Of a stretch of DNA of 64,000 nt, positions 1 through 11,769 are shown piece after piece. The stretch is taken from the NCBI GenBank assembly GCA_019426215.1, contig CM033399.1, positions 21,771,022 to 21,835,021 of the forward strand. The letters are read 5' to 3'. Under the pieces are notes generated by a model. It did not search any database. It saw only the letters and a list, made by a program, of their open reading frames with translations, and was not told where the DNA came from. How positions within the stretch are numbered: the stretch's first letter is position 1; each line of letters opens with the position of its first letter. The DNA comes from Buddleja alternifolia. Taxonomy: Eukaryota; Streptophyta; Magnoliopsida; Lamiales; Scrophulariaceae. The position numbers and the translations under genes are program-made.

Positions 1-592
1 ACATTCTGCCCACTAGGGCAGAATGTAGTCGCGCCTTCATGACAACCGCCTGGCGCAAGCGATCTCGCAGGTAGTCGTCGCCGCGATGACAGTGAATTTT
101 TTCGCCAATGAACGACACATGGCGATGCTTCCAGCGCCACCTTTGCGTCGTTCAACAGACACGCGGCCCACCGGTTTTTTGTAATGGGGCGGAGACCATC
201 GCCGCCCCTTTAGCTACGAACGGTGATGACAAGTGTCGCCGTCGGAGAATCAGCGCCGCCCTTCATCATCACACAGCGCTGCTATATGAACCATTGGCAC
301 AGTAGCTGCTACTGTTCGATACAACGACGTCGCTGTGTGGTGTCGTTGGCAATCGGCCGCCACCCCCTTTCAATTTGCTTCAATTTTCAGTTTTTCCAAA
401 TTTTTCAAATCCGATCCAAGAACTCCAAATTCAGTTTCAGATTTGTTTAATCCAATTAACAAGATTCAAAATCCTCAATATTTCGTATATGAATTCATTC
501 ATAAATTTTTGATTTAATTCAAAATTAAATCCACCAACATAATCATAAATGCATAAAATCATTAATACCATTAAAGTCGGCTCTGATATCAC
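1..592 (-). mobile_element. Leader/internal start of family A LTR element (runs off the left edge)
   Basis: This stretch lies inside the LTR that begins at 593 and is separated from it only by the primer binding site, so it is the first internal sequence of a minus-strand LTR retrotransposon. It shows no convincing protein. The left 360 bases are GC-rich and the rest is AT-rich, as in an untranslated leader. A perfect 11-bp inverted repeat (1-11 with 16-26, four-base loop) sits at the window edge. The rest of the element is outside the window. Confidence 0.6.
580..591 (-). other. Primer binding site (tRNA-iMet type), family A
   Basis: The minus strand reads TGATATCAGAGC, one base from the usual plant initiator-Met primer site TGGTATCAGAGC. 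It lies one base from the LTR end at 593. This fixes the orientation: U5 is at 593 and the internal region is to the left. Confidence 0.75.
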
Positions 593-1865
593 TGTTAGGA
601 ATCCAATAACGAAACGTAGCGAAAATTAAAACATGGCTGATTCCTAAAGTTGAATCACTTTATGGTTGTTGCAGATTTTTCAGATTTCAAGAACTTTAAT
701 CATAAAATCGAATTACCTTGCTTGGAGCGTGATTCGATTCTTGATCTACAATTAATTTAATACTTGAATTATTGATTTAATTAATTATCATCTAATTAAG
801 CAATTAATTAAATCAATTCGTCCTTTTATTTAATTCATCCATCCAATGACAAATTACCAAAATGCCCTTACAACGAATACATAAAGATATCCCGCTTACT
901 TCTTATAGCGCGGCTCTCTAGGTTCATCTCGACTAGGAATGGGAGGATACCAAAGGATGTGGGTGTCACCTAGCCAGTCCCGTGGACCCACATCGTAGCC
1001 CAATCGAGTACGAAATGATTGTGTCATTACGAACCTCTAGATCATAAATACCATATGAGTATAAGCACTTCACTGACGTATCCCGATCGAGTGAGAGTCA
1101 TGGAATATGTCAAACTCACAAGACTCGATACTGTGCAATAGATCATAGTAAGATGAAATTACCAAACTACCATCCGTGTCCCACACTAGTTAGTTTATTT
1201 GCTTTGGCTAAAGACTTGTCATTTCATTTACCTATGATCGCACAAGATACATTCTCATTTACTATCGAGACAGTGAATCCTATCTTGGCAGTCACCTCAC
1301 AACTGCTACTTGGCTCATTGAGATCGTATTTTGAAGTCGACCCCACCAATGGGTGAATCGGGTCTAACTACTATAGTAATAGATCCAATGCTACAAGCAC
1401 ATTGATCATGACCCCTCAGATCTAAGACTCACGCATACTATAATGATTAGTAATCCAATCATTGATAGTCACCGAGTAAATACCCATGTGATCGGATTAC
1501 TACGAGTCGTGTTCGATTATATCAATTCCATTGATATATCTGTGGCACAAGCTCTCACTATCTAGTAGTGTTCGACTAGAACTCCTTATCAGAGCATGTA
1601 TCATACAAGTCGAATCTTAATGCCCAATTAAGATTCCTCGACTTGCGAACCCCTTAAATTGATCAAGTACTAGACTCTTCCAGTGCTATATCCTTATTCC
1701 ATAAGGAGTGGAAAGTCCTGCTTGATACACATGGACTGTTTGTTCAATACTTGTTAATGCCATATAGATTTATATGAGCAAAAGGATAATTGCCTTTCTA
1801 TAAATAGAATAAAACGTTTGTACAACATAATGAAGTGCCCTGGCATCGAGGGCACACACCTAACA
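593..1865 (-). repeat. LTR of family A retrotransposon (5' LTR, minus orientation)
   Basis: The LTR is bounded by TGTTAGG at 593 and CCTAACA at 1865 and is 1,273 bp long. It is homologous to the solo LTRs at 3136-4852, 15164-20772 and 61559-63227. Shared blocks include the CACCCATTGGTGGGGTCGAC region near 1340 and the terminal GCCCTxxATGCC block near 1845. A primer site adjoins the 593 side. The partner LTR is outside the window, so the target duplication cannot be tested; the outer flank begins TCCGA. Confidence 0.85.
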
Positions 1866-3135
1866 TCCGATCCCAATAGGAAAGTTGAACCCTCTCTTCT
1901 TAACTTTAAAACTCCACTGTAATCGAGAGATTTGGAGCTTTGGTTGAGCAGATATGGTCAAAAGAGTACAGACTAATCGCTGGAGAAAAATCAGAGCAGG
2001 TCTTCGCATGTCTCGTGCCACGACATGAAGTGCCATGTCGTGGCATGGCCAGTTCAATTTTCTACATAGGAATGGCTGCCTATTCACGCACCGTGGCATG
2101 CCACGGCATGACATGAAAGTCTCAGATTTTTTTTTATTCTTTCTTATCTCTTTCTTTTCTTTGCAATTTTCTTCCTTCTTTTATGCGATTTTCTCCTCAT
2201 TCTTTGCGATTTGCTCCTCTCAATTGTGGATTTATGCCAAAGAGAACCTATAAAACACAATTTCATTCAATTGCAATACCCAAGACTCTAGAATTACTAA
2301 AACACCCAAAACATAACAAAAACCCACCAGAACAACTAAAGCAACTACTAAAGACGACTCAACACAAAAACAACGAAAAAGCGGTAAAAAGACTCGAAGT
2401 CACCAACACAAAACGATGAAAGAGCATGCAAACCACCAAATAAAAGCTAGACAATTCTATAAAAATATAGAATTATCAGAGCTCGAGTAGCTTGTTATTT
2501 TAACAGATAATTATAAGTTTTTAACTAATCAAGTCGAGCTCGAACCAAAGCTTCAAATCTATCGAACACAAAAATGTGTTCAAGCTTGATTGCTATGTTA
2601 AACGAATCAATCTCAAATGTGCTTTAATTACCGAACTCGAGTTGATTATCGAGTAACTTAATTTATTTTTCAGCGCAAGATGAATGTAGTGATCCAAGTC
2701 TCATAATTGCGAAAAGCACTGTGAGAACAAATAGTTGAATTATAAGTGTTCTTGCACCAAACGGTATGACGTGATGGGAAAAAAGATGTGCATGGTTGCT
2801 TTTCAATAAATGATTCGAATTCAAACTTGCTTCAAGTTGGTTTCCCATCTTTATTTCCTCATATATAGAATTACTAGTTATATTCTGAAATGGAATCTAC
2901 GTTTCATTTAGATAAATTTAGCATTTTGAATTACTCAAATTCGAGTTTGGATAAATGGGAAGTTAATGATTGAAGTAAGCCACTTCAAATGTGATATAGA
3001 CAAGTGTTTGATGTAGGAACCCATTAAATGGGTATCACACATAGATGAAATCTAAAAGGCTAGAAGAGTTTATAAATCCATATTGGAAGTATGGGCAGGC
3101 CCTTGAGGCCACCTAAGTTATTGGGAAGAGGAAGG
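1866..3135. other. Intergenic DNA with strong palindromes; no gene seen
   Basis: No supported gene. Between 2016 and 2106 lie a perfect 12-bp hairpin (2016-2027 with 2034-2045, stem TGCCACGACATG) and a perfect 16-bp palindrome CCGTGGCATGCCACGG (2091-2106). Bases about 2752-2890 are clearly homologous, in the same direction, to about 60231-60368 downstream of PES unit 4, so this may be the tail of an earlier repeat unit or a shared transposon remnant. The rest is AT-rich. Confidence 0.5.
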
Positions 3136-4852
3136 TGTTAGGATTTTGCCCTCAGATACCATAGAGGATAGATTGCATATGAAATTCAGTGTAATTAACC
3201 TATTCTATTTATAATAAAAGGCATTTTATTAGTTTTCACTTAAACCTTATTAGCATCGGTAAGTAGTGTGAAACAATTGTCCATGCAATCAGGGCAATCT
3301 CTCTACTTTTTATGAGATAAGAAGAACAACACTAGAGAGATTGATCTTGATTACTTAACTAGTTCACAAGTCATAAAAAGTCTTTTGTGGATAATAAAGG
3401 CTTAAAATACTTGTACAATCTGAAACTTTGACATGTGAATGTCAGTCGAACACTATGTGATAGTGGAAGCTTATGATTGTGGGCACATCAGTGAAACTGA
3501 TATGTTTGAACACGACTCACATCGGTTCTGTCATATGGGTTTTTACTCTGTGACCGTCAATGAAAGAACTGATTATTTGTGATAAGTATAAGTGAACCTG
3601 TGAACTAAAGTATCATGCTAAAGATGCACTCTTGATGTGAAGTTTGTCACTAGAGTAGTTGGATCCAATTCACCCACTGGTGGGGTCAACCTCGAAATAC
3701 GGCTTAATGGGCTAGTGGTAGTCTTAACTGATTACTAAGATGAAATTTGTTCTCTCATAAGTGTGTGAGAATGTGTCCTATATGATTGTAGATAATAGAG
3801 ATCAAAGTCTTTAGCCAAAGCATTAAAGTTGCTTGTGCCAAGCACAAAAGCGAACTCAGTGATCTTGTATTATTATAATTTATACATATGGTCAAGTTTA
3901 ATAAGTTTGACATAACCATGACACAAGAACAAAATGTTTATACGTATACGGTATTCAGGGTTTGAAAGGATTTGGAATGATCCACCATTCGATCTCGTTT
4001 GGGCTACAAAGTGCGTCACGTGACTGGCTAGATGTACCCACTTCCTTTGGAATCCTCTCATTGCCAAACGAAACGAACATAAAGAGTTGCGCTTAATGAT
4101 TGGCATAGAAAAATATAAAATTTTCTATTGAGTTTAGGAGATTTTAATTTATTGGATAAATTAATTATTATTAATTGGTTACTCATTAGATGAGGTAATT
4201 GATTAATAGATAAGATTAATTATTAATTGATTTCTTAGAGAAATAAATTAATGAATTAATTTATCTAATTAATTTGGTTAATTTATTTATTTATTGGATA
4301 AAATAAATAATTAATTAATTGAAGAATCAATTAAAACACAAGACCAAGCCGGGCCAAGGCGCCTACATGAGCCGAGTTGGGCATCCTATTGGACGCCTAA
4401 CATAAGGCTTTTTGGTCTTGTCTTGGTCAACAATTGAAGTGATATGAATACTTATCATTTGTCATCTTTTGACCTAAGTTTTCATAACTCTCCTAAAGCT
4501 AGAAAGAAAAATACCTCTCTCTCTCTATACACTAGCGTCACCCCCTATTGAGAAAGAAGGGGATTTTTCTCTTCCACTAATCTGCATGATAATTTAGAGA
4601 CGGGGTATATTCGCCGTTTGGATTACACTTCGAGAAATCAAATAAGGATTCAAGAAGGCTGGAATATCCAAGGAGTGGTGTAGATAGCTCTTAGAAAGTT
4701 TCAGAAATTTCAAAGAACCGGGTTCTCCAACCACTTCGCTACAACGGGTAAGTTTTAGCATTTTTTAGATTTGAGTATGCAAATCAAAGATGATCAATTT
4801 AGGAAAATTCATTATTTTTGCTTTCATTGCATTTATACCTTATTTCCCAATA
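3136..4852 (+). mobile_element. Solo LTR, family A
   Basis: It starts TGTTAGGATTTTGCCCTC, the U3 end of family A, and ends CCCAATA (1,717 bp). The flanking pentamers are GAAGG (3131-3135) and GGAGG (4853-4857), a target duplication with one mismatch, as expected for an old insertion. No internal region or second LTR is present. The block near 3660-3720 matches the reverse complement of the LTR at 593-1865. Confidence 0.75.
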
Positions 4853-6492
4853 GGAGGGTCTACCATGATCCGATTACCATACGTGCACACCGCCCACCTT
4901 GATCGGACCTGGGCCTGGGCGAGCGGTTTGGGTCGTGGGTTGTGGTATTAACTGTCATGGACTGTTCGATTGCAATTTTTATTAATGCAGGTGGATGGCA
5001 TAAATTTATTGATTATTATTAAAGGTGCTTGCACCTACCATCGCCCAAGGTACCGTGATTTTGTCATGAATTTTATACCTCCTAGTGCGTCTAAGTTTAA
5101 GCAAACACTAGAGGGAAATGGGTAACTAATCATATTTCTTCGTCCTTAACTTTTTATATGATTGTCTCTTCTTATGTATTTTCAGTTTATATTTCATGGA
5201 AACATTTATTTGATGAAAACTTGACCAAGAATATTGAATCATGTACACTTTTAAGTGCCAAGAATGATCGCCTCCCTAAATACAATTGTTTCTAGGTGAA
5301 TCTCTCTAAATATGTTTTATATCTAAATATTTTTGTTCTTGGAACATCCTAAATATGATTCATTTCCTAAAATCCCACAACCCTAAAAGAAAGGAAATAA
5401 AAAGATTTTGCTTAAAATTAATTATGTGATACCAATAACTCTCAGCCAGTATTTTGTAAAGTAGTAAAGGCATCAATGTAAAAATTACACCAAATTTTCA
5501 CGTTTTCAACTCTTAGTTAGGACTCTGTATTGGTTCAATCTGCACCAATGAAAGTGGTCATAGTACATGATTTCTCTAGACTAATATTGAGTTGTAATCC
5601 ATTACATATGGTTTTGAAATTATATGGGTCCAAAATGCTATCCACTAGGAAAAATGGAGAGATAATGAGGGGCTTAGGTGGTGTTTCAAATGAAGGCCCA
5701 GTTTTGTTAGTTGGTTATCACATGTGTATGGGTTTAGAGCATGTTCCCTTAGTTGAATTCTTGAGGGTAAAGAATGTCATGGTTCGTGGTATAGCACATC
5801 CAACACTTCTTTCACCTCTTATTGAAGCTGAAAACAAGAAGTTTTCGTTTCCCGACTATTTGAAGTTGTATGGTGCAATCCAACAGGTGCAAGCAATCTT
5901 TTCAAATTGCTCAAAACAAAATCTCATGTGCTACTTTATCGTGGTGGAGTCCACTAGGCTTTACACACAAAGTTTAGAAGTAAAATATGTTACTTCAAGT
6001 CTCTGGATTTCTTAATAATTAGTACTAAATTTTTGTTTAATCTAAATTAGGGTGAACATTATAAATTATTTTGTCCTCACAGCAAGAATTTGGAAGGATG
6101 TCTGCAAGATTTAGGGGCACAAACCATTTTCAATTATCGAAGAGGATGACATAGCGGAAGTAGTGTTGATTTTATAGTTCAATATATGATGGCTGATTAG
6201 TGAATTACCTTTATGCTCCTGAGTTATCGTAGAAAAGTAATTTATTCACTTGTTATGTAACCTTTAAGAGGGTGATTAAATAAGCTTGTTTTAAACATCT
6301 TATAAGCTCTTGCATATAATAAGATATTTTTGAAAATTATAAGATATTGAGTTTAATTAAAAAATATGACGACCTGATGAAAGTTTCTATTTTGGGTGAT
6401 CAAATAAGAAGCGATAACAAAAAGTACGAATCATTTAATGCAAGGTAACCACCTATACCAATAGTTTTTATTAGTGACTCAATTTTTTTTAA

Positions 6493-6775
6493 GGGATAAT
6501 TGCATATCATACCCCTGTGAAACATGAAACCTGCATACATCCCCATGTGTTAAAAAAAAAGCATGAAATAACCCTATGATTTTCAAAACCCTGCACGAAA
6601 CCCCCAACCCTGCTTCAAATACACTGCGCGTGAATGCTACCTTCCGCAGATTTAACACGGATTGGGGGTTTCGTGCAGGGTTTTGAAAATCATAGGGCTA
6701 CTTCAGACTATTTTTTTAACACAGGGGGGATGTGTGCAGGTTTCAGGTTTTACAGGGTATGATATGCAATTATCC
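6493..6775. mobile_element. Foldback MITE (Mutator-like by TSD)
   Basis: The ends GGGATAATTGCATATCATAC and its complement are near-perfect inverted repeats that extend over most of the 283 bp. The inner arm CAAAACCCTGCACGAAACCC repeats in reverse complement in the right half. It is flanked by the 9-base TTTTTTTAA on both sides (6484-6492 and 6776-6784), which fits Mutator-type insertion, although the T-run makes the exact boundary soft. It has no coding capacity. Confidence 0.75.
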
Positions 6776-6970
6776 TTTTTTTAATCATATTGCAATTTTC
6801 TATAAGCCGCTTGACATTGAAGTTGCATTTTCGGACATAGGTCTAGAATGAGTGGTGAGATTGACAATCAACCTGCATTTCTCTGGGGACTTCTACAGAG
6901 GTTCCAGGACGCTTGTACTTCTTATTTGGGAGGCCGATTGAAATGGAAGAAAAATAAGAGATTATGAAGG

Positions 6971-8199
6971 TGATAAGCTTGTATTTTACGCCTTTTCGGG
7001 GGCCTCTTTTCTTGGATTTGACTCGTTTTCTAGTAGATTGGTTTTATTTATGTGTATCAGGTATAGAGCATCATTGGATCCAAAAGAAGAAGAAAAAATC
7101 AAGAAAAAGTTGACAATTCATTGATGCCGCAGCATCATAAATCGATGCCGCAACATCACAGGGTAAAACGGCTGCCCGTCTTGACTATCCGATGCTGCAA
7201 CAACACACATCAATGCCGCAACATCCCGGCCGCATACAACAACATATAAATAGCGTTTTAGGTCATTTTTTGGAGCATTGGACACTTTTTACAACACAAT
7301 GATTGAGATAAAAACCTAGGGAAGCAAGAGAAAACCATAGGAAGCAAAGGAAAAGCTTGAAGACTCCAAATTTGTCTATGAAAACGGAGAATTCAAGCAA
7401 CAACGAGAAAATCAAGATTGTAATAGGGAGTTTTTCACTTTCTTTTGAGATTAGTTCATTGAACATGTCTTTTGAAGATTGTTATTTCTCTTTCTTTTCG
7501 ATCATGAAATAAATTCGTTTGACTAAGGCCGTGTGAAGGCCAAACTATGAATTATCGTTTATAAATTTGTGTTTTTGATTATTGCTTGGTATGCTATGTG
7601 TTCAATTTGTTGTGTTTAATGCTTATGAGTGCTTGATCACCACTTGTTTGATAAATTGCTTGGCTTAGATTCCGAGAGGATATAGGTTAAGGATGCTTGA
7701 GCAATTGAACATCACGTCTTAGAATTGACTAGGGATAGATTCGATTCATTCGTGTAGCCTTCCAGTAACGGGGAATCTCATAAATCTTGTTAATGCATGT
7801 TTATTAATTGAATTCTCATATTGGGATATAGGGAATCTTTAATAAATATAGACGCGCTATACTAAGAGATTGGGTAGTGTATAATTTTGGAGTTTCCGCC
7901 ATAGCATGATAAGTAATAATTGAATAAAACGCTTCATAATTGATAAGGAGTAGTTTGGTTGGATCACGTGTCTTCGTTATCTCTCTCCCTCTGATTTTTC
8001 AATCTCTACGTGTTTTACATAATTAATTTTCTTTATTTTATTTAAACAATCACCTTTAAATATTTGATTTAACTTGGAATTAGGTAATACAGTAGTTTCA
8101 ATACTTAAATACATTGTCCCTTGGGTACGATAATATGGACTTAAATATCCACTATATTACTTGCACGATCTAGTGCACTTGCTAGGGTTTTGCGTGTTA
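6971..8199 (+). mobile_element. Solo LTR, probably Ty3/gypsy Tat/Athila-like
   Basis: The 1,229-bp block starts TGATAAGCTTG and ends GCGTGTTA, with a perfect 5-bp target duplication GAAGG at 6966-6970 and 8200-8204. Removing it makes the PES unit 1 sequence continuous with units 3 and 4. The end contains CTTGCACGATCTAGTGCACT, recalled from Tat/Athila-type LTRs, so the lineage is an inference. Near 7118-7230 it has repeated GATGCCGCAACATC motifs in direct and inverted form. It ends in TA rather than CA. Confidence 0.8.
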
Positions 8200-8744
8200 G
8201 AAGGACAGATAAAATACATGTTGAACTCTAGTTGCAACTAAAATCTCTTGTAGAAACTAATTTGTCGTACCTGCTTAAATAAAAGAAACAAAGATCCTTA
8301 CAGAAATGTTATTGATAAGACCTTTTATCGAGCCATCCATGCTCTTATGGACCATGTTCTAACTTTTGAACCATAAAAGGGACAAGCTCTAACGTAATCA
8401 AAAGCTAGTAGCTAGACTTTCTAAATTTTTGATAAAAAGAATCCAATTCTAGGATATGCAGCCAATCTATGTTATTTTGTTCGTCTTATCTATGGTGATA
8501 TCCATTTTATGGAATGGATTACTATTCCTTGATGATGTGTTCGGATTGGATGATTGGAGAACCATGGATTTTGAAATCATTAAATACCTCATTGATCTTG
8601 TTTGAATGATTTCAAGTTACAATGGATTACAAATCCTCCGTACCATTTTGATTTATTTTTTCAGTCATTTTGGTGAATTTCAAATGATTATAATTTGGAG
8701 TCATTTGACATCCTTTGTCCAAATCTAAATCTATCAATTCAAAT

Positions 8745-9240
8745 TCAACTTGAGAAATTTTATAATGTATATGTTTGTGGTATACAAAGGAGCTTGTGAG
8801 TTGTTGGATGTACTTTGTAACAACGTTATAAAATGATATGTTGATATTACGACTCACAACCCTACCTGAGTAGCATCATATCCATTTCACTCAAGTGAAT
8901 AACATCTTATATGTTGTATTATTTGATAAGGAATTTTAATATATGGGACTTGGTTTTGAAGGCAAAACATAAAATAACGGTAGGAAATACAATGTAACGA
9001 GTCAAAATACAATGTAATGAGAAGGGTCCAAACTTGATCTAGTAAATTCTTCAGCAAAGGCAAGATAGTGAAGTTATCAACATTCCAAAAGTGTGTATAA
9101 GAAAGTATAGATGTTGTAACAAAAATGTTGTATCAATTTTGTTTTAGGTGTTGTAACAAAAATGTTGTATCAATTTCTGTTGTAGGTGTTGTTACAAAAA
9201 TGTTGTATCATTTTTTGTTGTAGGTGTAATATCATTGATA
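8745..9240 (+). repeat. 5' flank of PES repeat unit 2, with a minisatellite
   Basis: The block from about 8745 recurs at about 14065 and 22500 and marks the upstream boundary of the repeated PES unit. It contains the shared sentence ACCTGAGTAGCATCA. At 9113-9228 a unit of roughly 46 bp built on TTGTAACAAAAATGTTGTAT is repeated about three times. Shorter versions lie near 14445-14510 and 23020-23070. Confidence 0.65.
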
Positions 9241-9689
9241 TACATACATTTTTATGTGTATCATATCTTGTATAACAGGTTCTAGTGATTCGGAACAATT
9301 CTTATGTTCATAATTCTTAAGTGAATGATATAGTTAAAAACATGCTTGATTTGAGTTTTGTTTCCTAAATATTACTCTTAATAAAAATAATTCTCAAACT
9401 GTTACATTTAGAAAAATATTTTCCAAACTATTACTTTAGATGCCACATGTATTGTCATGTGTTCACAAATTAATTTTTTTCAGACCTTTTATTTTCACTA
9501 GCATAAAGTACATGACTCATTTCCTAAAACTCCACCCCTTCCCAAAAATAAAGAAAAGAATACAAAAATGTTTCGCCTGAAATTAATGATTAACTCTTAG
9601 CCAGTAATTTATAAAGTATTAAAGGCAACAATGTAACAACTATACCAAATTTTCACTTTTTCCCACTGTAATTAAGGTCTTTGTATTCA

Positions 9690-11690
9690 GTCAAACTGCA
9701 CCAATAAAAGTTGTCCAGGTACTAGACTAATATTGAGTTGTAATTTGGTATAGATGGTTTCGTAATTATGTGGGTCCCGTAATGCTATCCACGAGAGAAG
9801 ATGGAGAGATAGTGAAGGGCTAAGGTGGTGTTCCAAATGAAGACCCCATCTTGTTAGTTGGTTATCACATGCTTATGGGTTTAGAGCATGTTCCCTTAGT
9901 TGAATTCTTGAGAGTAAAAAAGGTCACGGTTCGTGGTATAGCACATCCAGCATTTTTTTCACCTCTTATCGAAGCTAAAAACAAAGAGTTTTCATTCCCC
10001 GGCTATATGAAGTTGTATGGGGCAATTCCAACAGGTGCAAGCAATCCTTTCAAGCTGTCCAAATAAAATCTCATGTGCTACTTTATCATGGTGGTGTTCA
10101 CGTCTACAACTATGTGCACACCCTTAAATAGTTAATTGGTATTTGAACGCCCAATTTATATTTAAATAAGAAGATAATGTCAACAGTTTTTCCAAGTGAA
10201 CAAACTATAAGGAAAAAAAAATAAAGGGCTGGAGCCGCACCCGGTGCACCTCACCGGGTGCAGGGAGCTTAACCCCAACCCTAGTCACCCTACCTACTTT
10301 TGAATATAACTTTTTCAAATTCCAAGATCTGTACCCAGCCGTCATTTTCCATAAACCGCTACCTACTCTTGGAGCTCCTTTTTCAAGATTCACCTAGATA
10401 GTTAAGTTCTAGATTCATTCTATTGGCTAGCACCGGAAATAGGACGGTTGGAGATTCGAGGAGATGTGGACTATTCTTAGAGGTGCGGCAATTAAAGCAC
10501 TCTACCTGGAGATACGAAAAGGCGACAAGTTCGCGGAACTTTCATTGGGTTGAAAAAGATCCAACAGCAACAACCATTTCAGATTTTCTTCTCCAACATA
10601 CACTCGAAACAAAATGCTCGTCAGTATTACTAATCTCATATCCAGAAATCGGATCGATGCTTCCGAATTTGTGAGAAGTAATTGGCATTGCAAAGATCTA
10701 TAATAAGCATAAACCTGAAAAGAATGGTGTTAGAAAATAAGTCTAATATCTAACGGATAATATTACAGTATCAACAATACAATATAAAAAAATTATTGAT
10801 CCAATATAATATGATATATGATATAATATTATATATGATCAATGACATATACAAATTTGGAGAATAATATGCATGTGTATTACGGCATGGCATATTCGAT
10901 CCGGCTTTGTCATATATAGAGTACTATCTAATATCGTTCTGTACTTATTTGGACTATGATTGTTACATGCGACCAAATAATTTGCCTTACTTACGTTATA
11001 TGTCATATATTTTTAATTTGTGCTTCTTATAAAATTTACGCATTTGATTTGAACACATGAAAGTTATTCCATATTTTTTTATTTCTCAAATGTGGTTCTT
11101 CTTAATATTTTTTCTTTTACTTATTTTAGAATTAGTCTGGAATCCAAAAAATTCAATTATTTAAAACTTAATGAGTTGTTTCCCTATATTAAAATAATGA
11201 TATGCACTTTATGTAATTAAATTCTTTTATTCATAATTATGAAACATAACTCGCACTTAATTTTTGAAATAATTTTGACATTGAAAGTTTGTTGATATAT
11301 TAATATTGTTGAAAGCGTCATATATCAAAAAATAAAATAAAAAATGAAATACTAAAAATAAAATTTATATGTTGAATGTTAAATATGTCTTTCTAAATAA
11401 ATAAAAAAAGATATAAGGGTGTTTTATTCTTATAGTAATTTTATATTATAATCTTTGGCCAAAAGTAGTAAGAGGGGGAGGTATTTGCCAAGTCTCCAGA
11501 TTCCTTGACAATTAGTACTAATTTTTTGTTTAAACTTAATCAAAGTGAATAGTATAAATTATTTTGGCCTCACCAGCAAGAATTTGGAAGGATGTCTGCA
11601 AGATTTAGGGGCACAAACCGTTTTTCAGTTATCGGAGAGGATGACATAGCAGAAGTAGTGTTTACTTTATTGTTCAATATATGATGGTTG
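9690..11690 (+). pseudogene. PES-like acyltransferase pseudogene, unit 2 (two exon blocks)
   Basis: Bases about 9690-10130 encode the acyltransferase core block: LLVGYHMLMGLEHVPL, VRGIAHPAFF, LYGAIPTGASNPF, then stop codons. A second exon with acceptor CACCAG at 11571-11576 encodes EFGRMSARF, then in another frame VIGEDDIAEVVF. The blocks carrying the FGRP motif and the C-terminus seen in the other units are absent, so this unit is truncated. About 1.4 kb of unrelated AT-rich DNA separates the two exons. It cannot encode a working enzyme. Confidence 0.65.
10140..11480. other. Unassigned DNA between exons of PES unit 2
   Basis: No recognised gene. At 10237-10261 is a perfect 10-bp GC-rich hairpin (stem GCACCCGGTG, loop CACCT). 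Bases 10200-10700 have mixed composition and open frames on both strands without recognisable motifs. Bases 10730-11480 are very AT-rich with no signal. This extra sequence is absent at the same place in units 1, 3 and 4, so it is probably an insertion, but I cannot define ends. Confidence 0.4.
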
Positions 11691-11769
11691 ATTAGTGAAT
11701 TACCTTTATGTTGAATGGAATAAAATAACTGCTTTTCCTTCAAAAAAGATAAGACACGCATACGGTACA

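Larger units (their letters stand above)
4991..8374 (+). pseudogene. PES-like acyltransferase pseudogene, unit 1
   Basis: This is a decayed gene of the phytyl ester synthase / acyltransferase-like family, plastid enzymes that esterify phytol and diacylglycerol. Recognisable exon blocks are: 4991-5121 (acceptor TGCAG, donor GGGTAAC; DGINLLIIIKGA, then RYRDFVMNFIPP); about 5540-5990 (GPVLLVGYHM, VRGIAHP, then a LLYPGG-like region in another frame); 6083-6170 (EFGRMSARF, EDDIAEVV); about 6840-6970 (GEIDNQPAFL, then YFLFGRPIEM in another frame); and about 8200-8374 (DPYRNVIDKTFYRA, ending TFEP and a stop). Upstream exons are missing, frames shift several times, and two transposons lie inside. The family assignment is by remembered motifs, not a search. 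Confidence 0.7.

Noticed and set aside
108..517. Short plus-strand open frames at the left edge
   Set aside because: They lie in the leader of the family A element, overlap each other in different frames and match nothing recognised.
5530..6015. 161-codon frame as an intact gene
   Set aside because: It is one exon block of a PES-like pseudogene read through its intron; the LLYPGG region is out of frame and other exons are broken.
10423..10674. 83-codon frame with an opposite-strand frame
   Set aside because: No recognised motif and no homologous copy in the window to test conservation.
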